Notes: generated by a model not told the origin, from the sequence alone. Counted from the first letter of the stretch, positions 26,384 through 37,557 are shown. The stretch is 64,000 bases of DNA from Flavobacteriales bacterium (GCA_022447625.1 JAKVAX010000008.1:62001-126000), one strand, 5' to 3'. Made by a program: numbers and translations.

Positions 26384-27418
26384 CTAGCGAAGTGGATTTG
26401 CTTTCATCTCTCGATATACCTTACGGTACTTATATACATCAATCGCTGTGAAGATGGCTGCGCGCAACGACCCTTCGTTTGCTTGTCCTTTCCCAGCAAT
26501 CTCATATCCCGTGCCGTGGTCTGGACTTGTGCGTACAATTGGCAAGCCGGCTGTATAATTTACACCACTGTCAAAAGCCAAAGCCTTAAATGGTGCTAGT
26601 CCTTGATCATGGTACATAGCCAACACTCCATCGAACTGCTGGAACGCTGCCGTACCGAAGAATCCATCGGCACCATATGGTCCTTTCACGAACATTTCAT
26701 GCTCCACTTCACGAATCGCAGGAAGAATAATGTCGAGTTCTTCTGTACCCAACAAACCATTGTCACCAGCGTGCGGATTCAAGCCGAGTACTGCAATTTT
26801 CGGACGATTCACTCCGAAATCTCTTTGCAGGCTTTCATGCATGAGGCGCAGCTTCTTGATGATAGATTCCTTTGTCAAGTTGGCACTTACATCTTTTAAT
26901 GGTACGTGTCCGGTAGCCACTCCAATGCGCATGCGATCCGAAACAAGGAACATCAAGCTCTCTTCTACATTCGCCATGCTCGCTAGGTACTCAGTATGAC
27001 CTGGGAAGTTGAATTCATCACTTTGGATCGTGTCTTTATTAATCGGACAGGTAACTAAAACGTCGATTTTATTCGAGGCTAAATCTTCAACGGCAGCCTT
27101 CAAGCTTTTGAACGCGTAGGCGCCTGCTTCCTTGTCTGGTGAACCTAAAGTTGGCTCCCATTTATCGTCCCAAACATTGACAACGTTGATTTTCTTTGGG
27201 TTGACCTCTTCAGCCGAGGAGGTACTATTTAGACGCACATCACCCATGTCGAGTACCTTGCGGTGAAAACGCAAGATATCCGTATTTCCGTATATGATCG
27301 GAAGAACAATTTCGTTCATGCGCTGATCAGCAAAGACCTTTAGAATGGTCTCAATTCCAATCCCATTTGGATCACCGATCGTTATCCCTACACGTACTTG
27401 ATTCTCTACTTTACTCAT
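26384..27418 (-). CDS. pdxA: 4-hydroxythreonine-4-phosphate dehydrogenase
   Basis: The 344-residue PdxA oxidises 4-phosphohydroxy-threonine in pyridoxal phosphate synthesis. It starts with the family-typical VGITIGDPNGIGIE. Metal-binding His residues are in FPGHTEYLA, LNPHAGDNGLLG and MYHDQGLAPFK, and the C-terminal TSPDHGTGYEIAGKG is diagnostic. Four-base overlap with the upstream aminopeptidase gene. Confidence 0.96.
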   Translation of the reverse strand: MSKVENQVRVGITIGDPNGIGIETILKVFADQRMNEIVLPIIYGNTDILRFHRKVLDMGDVRLNSTSSAEEVNPKKINVVNVWDDKWEPTLGSPDKEAGAYAFKSLKAAVEDLASNKIDVLVTCPINKDTIQSDEFNFPGHTEYLASMANVEESLMFLVSDRMRIGVATGHVPLKDVSANLTKESIIKKLRLMHESLQRDFGVNRPKIAVLGLNPHAGDNGLLGTEELDIILPAIREVEHEMFVKGPYGADGFFGTAAFQQFDGVLAMYHDQGLAPFKALAFDSGVNYTAGLPIVRTSPDHGTGYEIAGKGQANEGSLRAAIFTAIDVYKYRKVYREMKANPLR

Positions 27419-28848
27419 AGCTCGTAGCGCACTTTAATGAATTCAACTAACAAGCGAACCCCAACTCCTGTTCCACCTTTGGTGCGATAAGATTGAGGAG
27501 CGTGTAAGAATGATGGGCCAGCAATGTCAAAGTGAATCCATGGGTAATCTGTAAAGTGCTGCAAGAATTTCCCTGCAGAGATATGACCAGCTTCTCCTCG
27601 TCCGAGATTTGACATGTCGGCAACATCTGAGGCTAGCTCTTTCCCGTACTCATCCCACAATGGGAAGCGCACAACGCGCTCGTAAGTATCGTATGCAGCG
27701 GCCTCGAGTTTCTTGAATTCACCATCGTCTGCTGTTCCCATGACGCTCGTTGCGTAGGTGCCGATGGCACGAACAGAAGCTCCTGTCAAGGTAGCCGCGT
27801 TCATCACCAATTCTGGATCGTATTTCTTAGCATATGCCAGTGCATCGGCTAATAGTAAACGTCCTTCAGCATCCGTGTTCTTCACCTCTACGGTTGTGCC
27901 ATCGTACATCGTAATCACGTCACCAGGTACGTAAGCGTTTCCATCCGGACGGTTATCTGTGGCAGGTAAAAGAGCAATCACATGAACAGGGAGTTCCAAT
28001 TCGGCGATAGCCTTTATAGAACCAGCCATCATAGCCGCCCCTGCCATGTCACTCTTCATGAAGTCCATCGACATTGGCGTCGGCTTCAAGCTCATACCAC
28101 CAGTATCGTAAACCACACCTTTTCCAACCAATACAATCGGCTGCTTATTCACGGCATTGGCGGGCTTGTATTCTGCAATGGTGAAAGTTGGAGGGTCAAT
28201 CGAACCTTTATTTACGGCCAATAGACCTCCCATTTTCAACGACTGAATCTTACGCTTCGACAATACATTCACGTCAAACCCGCTCTCCTTACCGGCTTGC
28301 TCTACAGCATCGGCGAGGTCTGTCGCTGTCAAATGTGAAAGCGGGCGATTGACCAAGTCGCGTGTCCAGAAAACGTTATCAGTAAGGGTGTTGAGGTCTT
28401 TGACTTCTTTGCTGTTCAAATCGCCATCGATCAATCCAATTTCCTTTAATTCGTGATCTTTCTTGCCAGGATTTGAAAGGAGCCGATTGAATTGGTAAGC
28501 CGTTAATTTTGCACCTTCGGCATGGAGCAATGATACTTCAGCGTCGCCCGTGTGGTTCACGAAGGTCAGTTTTGAAGCTTTTTGTTTGATGGCTAGCGCC
28601 GAAGCGGAGCTCCCTGTTACACGAAGGGCTTCTTTTTCATTCGCTGAATCGATCGACCCCACTGAAAAAGCATAACGAACGTCACCGTCTTCAACGAAGG
28701 TGATCATCGATTGCTTCTTCTTCAATCCGTTCTTCACTTGCTTTGTCGCCTCCTTGCTGAATTCCTTCGGAACGGACTTCCCGTCGAGGAGATGAAATAC
28801 CATCGCATTCGATGGTATTTTGCGCAAAACTTTAAGTGTAATTCCCAT
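27415..28848 (-). CDS. M17 family leucyl aminopeptidase
   Basis: About 477 residues, a cytoplasmic two-zinc aminopeptidase of the M17 family. The metal and catalytic segments are VGKGVVYDTGGMSLKPT, MKSDMAGAAMMAG and NTDAEGRLLLADALAYA. The Lys and Arg active-site residues are present. Start set at ATG 28848 (MGITLKVLRK), because TATCTTGCG at 28865-28873 lies just upstream and would be inside the longer frame. Followed by pdxA in the same transcript. Confidence 0.94.
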   Translation of the reverse strand: MGITLKVLRKIPSNAMVFHLLDGKSVPKEFSKEATKQVKNGLKKKQSMITFVEDGDVRYAFSVGSIDSANEKEALRVTGSSASALAIKQKASKLTFVNHTGDAEVSLLHAEGAKLTAYQFNRLLSNPGKKDHELKEIGLIDGDLNSKEVKDLNTLTDNVFWTRDLVNRPLSHLTATDLADAVEQAGKESGFDVNVLSKRKIQSLKMGGLLAVNKGSIDPPTFTIAEYKPANAVNKQPIVLVGKGVVYDTGGMSLKPTPMSMDFMKSDMAGAAMMAGSIKAIAELELPVHVIALLPATDNRPDGNAYVPGDVITMYDGTTVEVKNTDAEGRLLLADALAYAKKYDPELVMNAATLTGASVRAIGTYATSVMGTADDGEFKKLEAAAYDTYERVVRFPLWDEYGKELASDVADMSNLGRGEAGHISAGKFLQHFTDYPWIHFDIAGPSFLHAPQSYRTKGGTGVGVRLLVEFIKVRYEL

Positions 28849-28864
28849 GGTCGTTGATTTGGGG

Positions 28865-28873
28865 CGCAAGATA
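28865..28873 (-). promoter_or_regulatory. -7 element for the M17 aminopeptidase-pdxA transcript
   Basis: The minus-strand TATCTTGCG lies 16 bases before ATG 28848 and excludes the upstream in-frame start at 28869. Confidence 0.45.
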
Positions 28874-29046
28874 GCTTTTGTATTCGATAAGCTATCTGCT
28901 GGAATCTTGCGTTATTCCGTTCGGGAAAAGCCTTTTGAGATTGTAATATTGGCAAGGTTTATGTGGCTTGAACAGAAACAAAAAGGGAATTAAACATATT
29001 GCCTTTTCGTTCGTTACCAAGTGAAAGTGTACCTTTAATCTTACTC

Positions 29047-31755
29047 ATGCGAAAACTCGTTTCACTCCTCATTTTTGCTTTCATAAGCATGGCCGCCTTG
29101 GCTACTCACAACAGGGCAGGGGAGATTACTTATACGCACATAAGCGGGTTCACTTACGAGGTTGTCATTACGACATGTACCAAATCTTCGGTTATTGCTG
29201 ACCGTCAATGGTTGAATATCAACTGGGGTGATTTGCCTACCGGCGGAACACTTGACAGCTTAGAACGCGAGTCTATCTCTCCTGTCCCTGACGCTGATGC
29301 CCAGATCAATATCTACCGCGGAACCCACACCTACAGTGGGCCAGGGCAGTATTTGATTCAAATGGCTGACCCGAACCGTAATGAAGGAGTACACAACATT
29401 CCGAACAGTGTTGAAGAGGAATTCTGCGTGCAAACGCTTTTGATCATCAATCCGCAAGCCGGACATAATAACTCGGTTCAACTCTTGAACCCAGCGAAAG
29501 AAGAAGCGTGTTTGGCGCGTGTATGGCAGCACAATCCCGGAGCGTACGATCCCGATGGTGACATTCTTACCTACAGCCTGATTACACCATTAGGCAGAGA
29601 TCTGGACGAAGACGGATGGAACGATCCTGTTCCTGGGTATGAATTGCCAGATGATTACACTGAAAGTCCAGACGATATTTTCTTTATCGACCCGAACGAC
29701 GGTACTGTTACTTGGGATGTGACTTCGTGGCCTCCTGGGGAATACAACATTGCGATTCTCATTGAAGAGTGGCGTGAGGTAGCCGGACAGCTAGTCAAGG
29801 TAGGACATGTGATTCGTGACATGCAAATTCTTGTAGAGCAGTGTCCAAACAACCCACCGATTATTGAAGAAGTGCTTGATACATGTGTAGAGGCCTTCAC
29901 GAACCTGACACTCCAAATCGCAGCATCAGACATCGACGGAGATCCCATCGATTTGGAAGCTTTCGGTGGACCACTGACAGAGGTGGAGAACCAAGCGTTC
30001 TTTACGGATAACAACGACGATACAGGAGTTTTCTCATGGACGCCAGAATGTGAGGAGGTGCGATTGAATCCATATCAAGTCACCTTTAAGGCAACTGATT
30101 TTAGTACAACCGTTGACCTCTCAGACTTCATGACGGTGAACATTACGGTGGTGGCTCCAGCGGTAGAAAACCCAACGGTAGAGCCTGATGGAAATAGCTT
30201 CGTGTTAAACTGGGACCCGAATATCTGTATCGATCACCTGACTGATTTACAGGTGTCACAAAGTGTATATAAGATTTACCGTCGTCAGGGAAGCTATGGT
30301 TTTGAGCCTGATTTCTGTGAAACAGGGGTGCCTGACTACACGGGCTTCGAATTGATTGATACGGTTGAAGGATTAGAAAACACGAACTACATCGATACTG
30401 AAGGCGTCTTCTTCGGTGGTGAGTTCTGTTACATGATTGTCACTTGTTTTCCTGATGGGGCAGAAAGCTATGCGAGTGAAGAATTCTGTGCTTCTATCAT
30501 CAAGGAAGTACCGGTAATGACCAATGCAGATGTGAATGTCACTGACGCGACGAATGGTGAGATTTACGTGGCGTGGTCACCAGCCACACAACTTGATCAA
30601 GAGAATTTCCCAGGGCCTTACTACTATGAGCTCCTGCATGGAGAAGGCTATGGCGGTGCGAACGATGTGATTTTCACTTCAACCCCAAACGCCAACCTCT
30701 TTAATGAGGATACCACTTTTGTCCACACGGGAATTGATACTGAAACAACAGCGCATACTTACCGCGTGAATCTTTTCTCTGGAGAAGACTTTGTTGGATC
30801 GGCCTTCCAGGCGTCAAGCCTTTATCTTGAGCTCGAGTCAGGTGATGAGACCATCACCTTATTCGTCAACGACCTTACTCCATGGACAAATACTCAATAC
30901 GAGATTTACCGATTGGATCCAGGTGAAACTGATTTCGCACTCATTGCTACGGTTGATGAACCAATCTATGAAGATATCGGACTCCCGAACAACGTCGAGA
31001 TCTGTTATTATGTTCAATCCATAGGGGCGTACACCGTTCCAGAATCAGGAACGATTGATCCAATCTTGAACAAGTCGCAAGAAGCCTGTGGATTCGCTGT
31101 AGATCTTACACCTCCTTGTCCTCCTGAGTTAAGTATCGAACCAGATTGTGAACTCGAACAGGCCTTCTTGACATGGACGAATCCAAATGAGTCCTGCGAA
31201 TTAACGGATGATACAGAGTTGTACAACCTGTACTACGCTCCAACAACCGATCAAGACCTGGAATTTGTGGTCACCTTGACAGGGGCTGAATTGACGGAGT
31301 ATATCTGGAATGAAGAAGGTGATTTGAACTCAATTGCTGGTTGCTACGCGGTGACTGCGCTTGATAGTTTAACACCTGACCTCAATGGAGATATCCGACG
31401 CAATGAAAGCGAGTTTAGCAATGTTGTATGTATCGATAATTGCCCGCTTTACTTCTTGCCAAACGTATTCTCACCAAACAACGATGGCTCAAACGATGTC
31501 TTCACGGCCTTCCCGTTCAAGTTTGTTGAAAGTGTTGAGTTCTTCGTCTTCAATCGATGGGGAATACAAGTCTTTGAGACCAGAGATCCGCTCGTTTCTT
31601 GGGATGGAACCGATCAAGAAACAGGTGAGATTTGTGCCGACGGTACCTATTATTATACCGCACGAGTCAATACAATTAGACTCGAAGGAATTGTTGTGGA
31701 GGAACTCTCCGGAACAATTACCTTGCTCGACGGTTTGAATCCAGTTAAAGAGTAA
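29047..31755 (+). CDS. Large T9SS type B surface protein with gliding-associated C-terminal domain
   Basis: About 902 residues with signal peptide MRKLVSLLIFAFISMAALA. The mature N-terminus THNRAGEITYTHISGFTYEV is typical of a Bacteroidota family of gliding-associated cargo. Several fibronectin/cadherin-like beta modules follow (residues about 300-780, with YKIYRRQ, YEIYRLD and YNLYYAP strands). The C-terminal type B domain reads FLPNVFSPNNDGSNDVF, FVFNRWGIQVFETRDP, DGTYYYTARV. Start taken at ATG 29047, since a start at 28999 would put 16 polar residues before the signal peptide. Exported by the T9SS to the surface; ligand unknown. Confidence 0.9.
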   Translation: MRKLVSLLIFAFISMAALATHNRAGEITYTHISGFTYEVVITTCTKSSVIADRQWLNINWGDLPTGGTLDSLERESISPVPDADAQINIYRGTHTYSGPGQYLIQMADPNRNEGVHNIPNSVEEEFCVQTLLIINPQAGHNNSVQLLNPAKEEACLARVWQHNPGAYDPDGDILTYSLITPLGRDLDEDGWNDPVPGYELPDDYTESPDDIFFIDPNDGTVTWDVTSWPPGEYNIAILIEEWREVAGQLVKVGHVIRDMQILVEQCPNNPPIIEEVLDTCVEAFTNLTLQIAASDIDGDPIDLEAFGGPLTEVENQAFFTDNNDDTGVFSWTPECEEVRLNPYQVTFKATDFSTTVDLSDFMTVNITVVAPAVENPTVEPDGNSFVLNWDPNICIDHLTDLQVSQSVYKIYRRQGSYGFEPDFCETGVPDYTGFELIDTVEGLENTNYIDTEGVFFGGEFCYMIVTCFPDGAESYASEEFCASIIKEVPVMTNADVNVTDATNGEIYVAWSPATQLDQENFPGPYYYELLHGEGYGGANDVIFTSTPNANLFNEDTTFVHTGIDTETTAHTYRVNLFSGEDFVGSAFQASSLYLELESGDETITLFVNDLTPWTNTQYEIYRLDPGETDFALIATVDEPIYEDIGLPNNVEICYYVQSIGAYTVPESGTIDPILNKSQEACGFAVDLTPPCPPELSIEPDCELEQAFLTWTNPNESCELTDDTELYNLYYAPTTDQDLEFVVTLTGAELTEYIWNEEGDLNSIAGCYAVTALDSLTPDLNGDIRRNESEFSNVVCIDNCPLYFLPNVFSPNNDGSNDVFTAFPFKFVESVEFFVFNRWGIQVFETRDPLVSWDGTDQETGEICADGTYYYTARVNTIRLEGIVVEELSGTITLLDGLNPVKE

Positions 31756-31756
31756 C

Positions 31757-32371
31757 ATGTTCACAGGAATAATCGAGGCCCTTGGTGAAGTCAAAGGCGT
31801 AGAACAGGAAGGTGATAACCTTCACTTTACTATTTCATCTCCCTTTACAGACGAACTGCAAATTGATCAAAGTGTTGCCCATAATGGCACGTGTTTGACT
31901 GTGGTGAAAATTGACGGTGACGAATACGTAGTGACTGCCATTGATGAAACCATCATTCGTACGAACGTTGGTGAATTAGCCTCTGGTGATAAGGTGAACC
32001 TCGAACGTTGTATGATTATGGGAGGAAGGTTAGACGGACATATCGTTCAAGGCCACGTTGACATGGTTGGTGAGGTGACCGATGTGAAGGAAGAGGATGG
32101 GAGTTGGCGCGTATACGTAAAGCACGAAGTCACTAAAGTCGACGAAGGCTATGTTACGGTTCCTAAAGGGAGTATTACGGTAAACGGAGTGTCTCTGACA
32201 GTGGTAGACTCTTCACCTGGCCATTTCAGTGTGGCGATCATTCCTTACACATGGGAACACACTAATTTCCACGCCTTCAAGGCGGGAACAAAAGTGAACC
32301 TTGAGTTCGACATTATCGGGAAGTACGTAGCGCGAATGGCTGCGATCAATCAAACACCTTCGGCTTCCTAA
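31757..32371 (+). CDS. ribE: Riboflavin synthase, alpha subunit
   Basis: A 204-residue enzyme that dismutates two lumazines to riboflavin. It starts [12 protein letters not shown] and has two lumazine-binding repeats: [12 protein letters not shown] with [17 protein letters not shown], and [14 protein letters not shown]. The gene follows the cargo gene with one base between stop and start, and its 3' end overlaps the convergent lptB by 26 bases. No FMN riboswitch is visible upstream. Confidence 0.95.
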   Translation: MFTGIIEALGEVKGVEQEGDNLHFTISSPFTDELQIDQSVAHNGTCLTVVKIDGDEYVVTAIDETIIRTNVGELASGDKVNLERCMIMGGRLDGHIVQGHVDMVGEVTDVKEEDGSWRVYVKHEVTKVDEGYVTVPKGSITVNGVSLTVVDSSPGHFSVAIIPYTWEHTNFHAFKAGTKVNLEFDIIGKYVARMAAINQTPSAS

Positions 32372-33086
32372 GCTCGAAGTTCTGACCCAAGTATACCTTT
32401 CTTACTTGCTCGTCTGCAGCTAGTTCTTCTGCAGTTCCTGCTTTCAGAATGTTTCCTTCAAAAAGGAGGTAAGCTCGATCCGTGATTGACAACGTTTCTT
32501 GTACGTTGTGGTCTGTGATCAGAATACCGATGTTCTTTCTTTTCAATTGAGCAACGATCTTCTGAATGTCTTCCACTGCAATGGGATCAACTCCAGCGAA
32601 CGGCTCATCGAGCAGGATGAATTTAGGGTCAGTAGCCAATGCGCGGGCAATCTCAGTTCTACGGCGTTCTCCACCGGAAAGGAAGTCACCACGGTTCTTG
32701 CGTACGTGCTGCAGACCAAATTCATTGAGGAGTTGTTCCAGTCGGTCTTTGCGTTCTTGACGGTTTAGCTCAGTCATTTCTAAGATGGCCATGATGTTAT
32801 CTTCAACACTCAGCTTACGAAATACACTGGCTTCCTGAGGGAGGTAACCTACACCTAGTTTGGCGCGTTTGTACATCGCTTCGTCAGTGATTTCTTGATC
32901 GTCCATGAAGACCATGCCTTCGTTGGGTCTGATCAAGCCTACGATCATATAGAAACTTGTCGTTTTTCCGGCACCGTTTGGTCCGAGTAGGCCAACGATT
33001 TCTCCTTGATTTACTTCAATGGAAACACCCTTCACAACGGTGCGTTTCCCATATCGCTTGACAATATTCTCTGCTCTCAGCTGCAT
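32346..33086 (-). CDS. lptB: LPS export ABC transporter ATP-binding protein
   Basis: A 246-residue ATPase of the LptBFG complex that extracts LPS from the inner membrane. It shows Walker [12 protein letters not shown], signature [15 protein letters not shown], Walker [14 protein letters not shown] and the H-loop [10 protein letters not shown]. The LptB-specific [20 protein letters not shown] is also present. Its ATG overlaps the stop of the upstream DUF5686 gene by one base, linking that protein to envelope assembly. Confidence 0.96.
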   Translation of the reverse strand: MQLRAENIVKRYGKRTVVKGVSIEVNQGEIVGLLGPNGAGKTTSFYMIVGLIRPNEGMVFMDDQEITDEAMYKRAKLGVGYLPQEASVFRKLSVEDNIMAILEMTELNRQERKDRLEQLLNEFGLQHVRKNRGDFLSGGERRRTEIARALATDPKFILLDEPFAGVDPIAVEDIQKIVAQLKRKNIGILITDHNVQETLSITDRAYLLFEGNILKAGTAEELAADEQVRKVYLGQNFELRKPKVFD

Positions 33087-35560
33087 TAGAAATCGAACTG
33101 GAATTTGGCTCGAATACCGAACTTTACAATGTCTGGGTTATCGAGGTATGACAATCGCCACAGACCATCAACGCGGAGGAACTTGAAAATATTCTCCACC
33201 CCTAGGGCTGCTTCTACGTAGGGTTTGGTGAGCACGTTGGTCTCAGGAGGAAGTACCATTTCTTCCTGATTGCTCGGGTCAAAATTACCTACAACTCCTT
33301 TAACCGTAGCAACCTCACGCCACTTTAGTTTTCGCATCAACGGAATTCGGTTCAGGAAGAGCCCATCGGCGTGATAAGTGATCGAAGCACTTACCCATTC
33401 GTCACTTACGAACTCGAAGAAGTTCATGGTGTTGAATGCCGTTTCGTCGTAGAAGAAGGTCTCGTTACCTTGGTGAAGTTGCAATAGCGGATAAGGTAGC
33501 TGTCCCCAGTAGCGTCCTGTCTCAGCCCAAATTCGGGCATAACCAAGTGGGCCAAATCGAACCTTGTCTTTCACGCGGACTACCAATTTTTGGTATTCGT
33601 AGTCACTGTTAATCACATCTTTTAGTCCGAGGGTGTAGGCTACCTCGAGGGTTGGGTATTTCGTACCGAGTGATACACGCTCAAATTCACCACTGAGGAA
33701 TTTCTCCTTGTAAGCGAATCGTGTGTAGAAGGTCAATTCTGCCGTTGTGAGGTTGTCTACAGGTTCAATTTGTCGAATGTCATTCAATCGCTCATAGCGC
33801 AGCGCACCTAGAGGGGAAAGCGTTCGGTGTGTGAACACAATCTTATTGGATAACCCGTAGAACCACTCTCGTTCGAAGTAGCTCTTGGCTTCAACCACAT
33901 TGGTCAACTTATTCGCTGGGTTTCGCCGGAAGATACTCGAGAGTACGTTGTCTTGTTGGAAGGCCCCAGGTGCTTGACCTAATTGTTCCACATCTTCCTT
34001 TCCAGAGATACCGAAGACCATCCGCGGTTGCTTGGATAGCATCCAGGTGATGCCTCCGCCGTACTTGAATCGACGATCTCGCAGGCCGTAGGCTGCGTAT
34101 CCTTCAATCAATACCCGCTTAGAAAAGTCATTGCTTGTTCGTCCACCCAACCTGAAGCGATGTCCTTCAACCGGATTGAAACTATACAAGGTGAAGTAGG
34201 GTCCATACTCAAAGTTTCCGCGTACATAGTAGCCGGAGACAAAGAGGGAAATCACGTCAGCAATGGTTCGGAACTGGGGGACCGTCTTGATGGAGTCAAC
34301 CATTTGGTAGACGCTCTTCTCGTTATCTGTCAGCTCAATATGCCGTCGATCGTCCCAGAATTCTTCGCCTTGTTCCGTCGCATTTTCTTCGACGATGATA
34401 TCAGAGATGCCTTTATAGAATTCGCCTTCTCTGGCTTCGTTGATCTGGAAGTCTCTGTAAGTCGTAGTTTTTCTTCCGTAGAAGCCCATCGTTCTCTCCG
34501 TCAGGTTGAAGTCAACTAGAAGCTCATCTCGTGTGAGCATCCATACTTCCTTTTGTACCTCGTTATACTCTTGGCGGACCTTGAGTTTATTGATGAAGTT
34601 GATGTTTGCGTCTACTGCAATCGATGCTTCAACTTGTTTCACGGCGTAGGTGGTGTCGTTTACCCACATATCACCCGTAAAGGTCAATTCTTGTTTACGC
34701 TTCGGTTGGAATTTGATCTGGTAACACCATTTGCCTTCGATGTAAGTACTATCCATGAGGTAGTAATCATAGAAGGTGAAGCCAAGACCAGAGATCGGTG
34801 AGACAAAACTCTTGCCGAAAACGATAATATTATTGTCATAGATGTTTACGTTCTGGTACATATCCCCCAAGAACTGCGAAACACTCTTATTTTCAATACC
34901 AGAGACTTTAGTGGCAAGGATGATTTCCTTTTCCGTCTTCGGGTTCTTCCGGTAGTAGAACTCCGAGATATTCTCGGTCATGAAAATCGGGAGGTAGATC
35001 TTTTCTTCCGTACTGTCAATGTTATCGAACACGAATTCAAAAGGCTTCATGATTTTCCGCTCTCGGAATTCATCCGTGAGGTTGTTAAGGTCGAATTCTA
35101 CTTTGTTGTAGAGCTCGTACTCATAGGCCTCAAGTTTCTCACGGTTATTGATCTTGCGGTTCTTCTGAACTGCACGGATGATTGGGTGTGCCGGATTCTC
35201 TTCGTCTCCCGCTGTGACCTCTGCCACTTCGAGGGCGATACTTGAAACACCTAATTCGAAGTTGATGACTTGGGTTTGGTCAAGCTTTACCGCTTTTGTG
35301 CTTGGCTTGTATCCAATGAAGCTAGCGCGGATGCTGTCACTGGCGTAATATGTTTCGAGGAAATAATTCCCATTGAAGTCGGTAGTCGTACCGCTTTTGG
35401 TGCCAATGAAGCTGATATTCACATAAGGAAGCGCTTCTCCCGTTTCAGCGTCGGTAACCTTACCTGAAACCACTGTTTTTTGGGCGAACGAAGACAGGGC
35501 CAACAAACAAAGTAATGGCAATAGGAGTAGCTGGCGGTATGTGTTCCGCAAGTGATTCAT
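33086..35560 (-). CDS. CarboxypepD_reg-like / DUF5686 outer-membrane protein (paralogue 2)
   Basis: An 824-residue protein with an N-terminal hydrophobic signal ([17 protein letters not shown]), then a carboxypeptidase-regulatory module ([19 protein letters not shown] ... GNYFLETYY ... ASFIGYKPS). The DUF5686 body contains [20 protein letters not shown]. The C-terminal barrel ends in [11 protein letters not shown] with a terminal Phe, as expected for BAM-assembled outer-membrane proteins. Translationally coupled to lptB. A partial match to the 13-mer (two mismatches) lies at 35320-35332. Confidence 0.88.
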   Translation of the reverse strand: MNHLRNTYRQLLLLPLLCLLALSSFAQKTVVSGKVTDAETGEALPYVNISFIGTKSGTTTDFNGNYFLETYYASDSIRASFIGYKPSTKAVKLDQTQVINFELGVSSIALEVAEVTAGDEENPAHPIIRAVQKNRKINNREKLEAYEYELYNKVEFDLNNLTDEFRERKIMKPFEFVFDNIDSTEEKIYLPIFMTENISEFYYRKNPKTEKEIILATKVSGIENKSVSQFLGDMYQNVNIYDNNIIVFGKSFVSPISGLGFTFYDYYLMDSTYIEGKWCYQIKFQPKRKQELTFTGDMWVNDTTYAVKQVEASIAVDANINFINKLKVRQEYNEVQKEVWMLTRDELLVDFNLTERTMGFYGRKTTTYRDFQINEAREGEFYKGISDIIVEENATEQGEEFWDDRRHIELTDNEKSVYQMVDSIKTVPQFRTIADVISLFVSGYYVRGNFEYGPYFTLYSFNPVEGHRFRLGGRTSNDFSKRVLIEGYAAYGLRDRRFKYGGGITWMLSKQPRMVFGISGKEDVEQLGQAPGAFQQDNVLSSIFRRNPANKLTNVVEAKSYFEREWFYGLSNKIVFTHRTLSPLGALRYERLNDIRQIEPVDNLTTAELTFYTRFAYKEKFLSGEFERVSLGTKYPTLEVAYTLGLKDVINSDYEYQKLVVRVKDKVRFGPLGYARIWAETGRYWGQLPYPLLQLHQGNETFFYDETAFNTMNFFEFVSDEWVSASITYHADGLFLNRIPLMRKLKWREVATVKGVVGNFDPSNQEEMVLPPETNVLTKPYVEAALGVENIFKFLRVDGLWRLSYLDNPDIVKFGIRAKFQFDF

Positions 35561-35675
35561 TAGGCTAGTAGCCTTGTCTTATAACGAATTTACGAGATTC
35601 CCTTGCTTTGTTTCACAAGTAAAGAACGCACTTACCAACGAATTCGGTGTGTTAAATGGCGTAAAAGTCAAATTG

Positions 35676-36494
35676 CTACGCGAATTCTTGATCGCGTTCG
35701 CGGGCCTTTTTCCAAACCCGACGAGATATCAAAATACTCAACTCATAGAGCACCAAGACTGGCATCGCTACTAAGATTTGGCTTGTGAGATCAGGAGGTG
35801 TAATGATAGCTGAAAGCACAAGAACTGCTACCAGCGCGTGTCTGCGGAACTTCTTTAAGAGTTCCGGTGTCACAATTCCGGCCTTCGATAGGAAGTACAC
35901 AGCAATCGGCAACTGGAAGATGATTCCGGTAGCCAGGGTAATAGACGCCACCAGCTTCATATATGACATGATGGTGATCGTAGACTCTACATCGGCGAGC
36001 TTGTAGTTTCCTAGGAATTGGAGCGAAAGAGGCACAATTCCATAGTATCCGAAGAGGACGCCACTGAAAAACAGGAGGGCTGTGTAGAATACTACTCCAC
36101 GAACTGCTGATGACTCTGTTTGACGTAATCCTGGTTTGATGAATCGCCAGAATTCCCAGAAAACATAAGGGAAGGCAGTAATGAATCCACCAATCAACGA
36201 CACCATGATGTGCGCGGTGAATTTCCCGAGCATCGTGGTGTTGATGATCTTGTAGTCAATAGATTTAACGCATAAGCGATCTCCAAGTCCGAGAAGGTCA
36301 GATAGTTTGCACCAAGCTCGAAAAGAAGGGAAGTCTAGTTGCCTTGGGCCAAAGATGATCTCATCGAAGACAAAATCTTTGAAGATGAAGAAGACGATCG
36401 CAATTACGAAAATGGCGATCACCGAACGCATCAGTCTAAAACGTAACTCCTCGAGGTGCTCGAGGAAACTCATATCATTTTTGTCTTCGCTCAT
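35676..36494 (-). CDS. tatC: Twin-arginine translocase subunit TatC
   Basis: A 272-residue inner-membrane protein with about six TMs. The family start MSFLEHLEELRFRLMRS carries the conserved Glu. Later, WRFIKPGLRQTE, PIAVYFLSKAGIVTPELLKKFRRHA and AIITPPDLTSQI are diagnostic. It recognises twin-arginine signal peptides. Positioned seven bases after kdsD, so co-transcribed; tatA/B genes are not in the window. Confidence 0.95.
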   Translation of the reverse strand: MSEDKNDMSFLEHLEELRFRLMRSVIAIFVIAIVFFIFKDFVFDEIIFGPRQLDFPSFRAWCKLSDLLGLGDRLCVKSIDYKIINTTMLGKFTAHIMVSLIGGFITAFPYVFWEFWRFIKPGLRQTESSAVRGVVFYTALLFFSGVLFGYYGIVPLSLQFLGNYKLADVESTITIMSYMKLVASITLATGIIFQLPIAVYFLSKAGIVTPELLKKFRRHALVAVLVLSAIITPPDLTSQILVAMPVLVLYELSILISRRVWKKARERDQEFA

Positions 36495-36501
36495 GGTGCG
36501 A

Positions 36502-37467
36502 TCAGAAAATTCCTTCTCTCAGAATGTCGTGCAAATGTACGATGCCTTTGTATTTCCCGTCCTCTAAAACTAAGACTTGGGTGATGCTATTTGCTTCCAT
36601 CATGTGGAAAGCATCTACTGCTAGCTGGTCATGCGCGAGTGTCTTCGGTGAACGGCTCATAATGTCAGCAGCCAAAGTGGTCTTGAGATCAAGGTCTTTT
36701 TGCAGCATTCTCCGCACATCCCCATCAGTCACGATGCCGAGTAGTTCATTTCCATCGACCACGGCAGTAGCACCTAATCGCTTCTCTGAAATCTCAATGA
36801 TGACTTCTCGCACAGGTGTTAGTGGACTAACCACTGGCGATTGTTCCTTCGACATAACATCTGCTACCGTTGTGTACAGACGTTTGCCGAGTGCACCTCC
36901 AGGGTGGTATTGAGCAAAATCGTTCGCTGTGAAACCGCGCTGCTCCATCAGGGCTACTGCGATCGCGTCTCCCATCGCGAGCTGTGCTGTGGTGCTTGTG
37001 GTTGGCGCGAGGTTGTTCGGACACGCTTCTTTTTCTACCGTTGTGTTGATGATGTGGTCAGCACGCTGAGCTAAAAAAGAGTCGAGATTCCCGACCATTC
37101 CGATCAAGGTGTTTCCCATCGACTTCACCAGTGGGGCGAGCGCTTTGATCTCTGGAGAATTTCCACTTTTTGAAATACAGATCACCACATCATCCGGCTG
37201 CACGATACCGAGGTCGCCATGGATGGCATCAGCCGCGTGCATAAATAATGCGGGTGTTCCAGTAGAATTGAAGGTTGCTACCAGCTTATTCGCGATATTT
37301 GCGCTCTTACCTATTCCGGTGAACACCACCCTTCCCGGGGAAGAGAGGATCAAATTCACGATTTCCGTGAACGCTTCGTTGATGTAAGCTGTAAGTCCGC
37401 TTACTGCTTCTGCTTCAAGAAGTAGGGTCTTTCTCGCAGAGGATGTAATTGACGTGTGATTTTTCAA
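36502..37467 (-). CDS. kdsD: Arabinose-5-phosphate isomerase (KpsF/GutQ family)
   Basis: About 321 residues: an SIS sugar-isomerase domain (GRVVFTGIGKSANIANKL, FMHAADAIHGDLGIVQ, ISKSGNSPEIKALAPL) plus two C-terminal CBS repeats (MSKEQSPVVSPLTPV, ITQVLVLEDGKYKGIVH). It makes arabinose-5-phosphate for Kdo synthesis. No ATG exists near the N-terminus. TTG 37467 gives the usual family length; TTG 37512 would add 15 residues. Upstream of tatC and divergent from recQ. Confidence 0.9.
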   Translation of the reverse strand: MKNHTSITSSARKTLLLEAEAVSGLTAYINEAFTEIVNLILSSPGRVVFTGIGKSANIANKLVATFNSTGTPALFMHAADAIHGDLGIVQPDDVVICISKSGNSPEIKALAPLVKSMGNTLIGMVGNLDSFLAQRADHIINTTVEKEACPNNLAPTTSTTAQLAMGDAIAVALMEQRGFTANDFAQYHPGGALGKRLYTTVADVMSKEQSPVVSPLTPVREVIIEISEKRLGATAVVDGNELLGIVTDGDVRRMLQKDLDLKTTLAADIMSRSPKTLAHDQLAVDAFHMMEANSITQVLVLEDGKYKGIVHLHDILREGIF

Positions 37468-37557
37468 GGTCGGGTATGAATGACAGAAACGCTGTTTTTC
37501 CCCGTTCTGCAAGGAAAAGAATCGTTATATTTAACAGAGCAAAAGTAGAAAAATCAG

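Noticed and set aside
31757-31760. FMN riboswitch before ribE
   Set aside because: ribE starts one base after the stop of the previous gene, and no conserved RFN elements are visible nearby.
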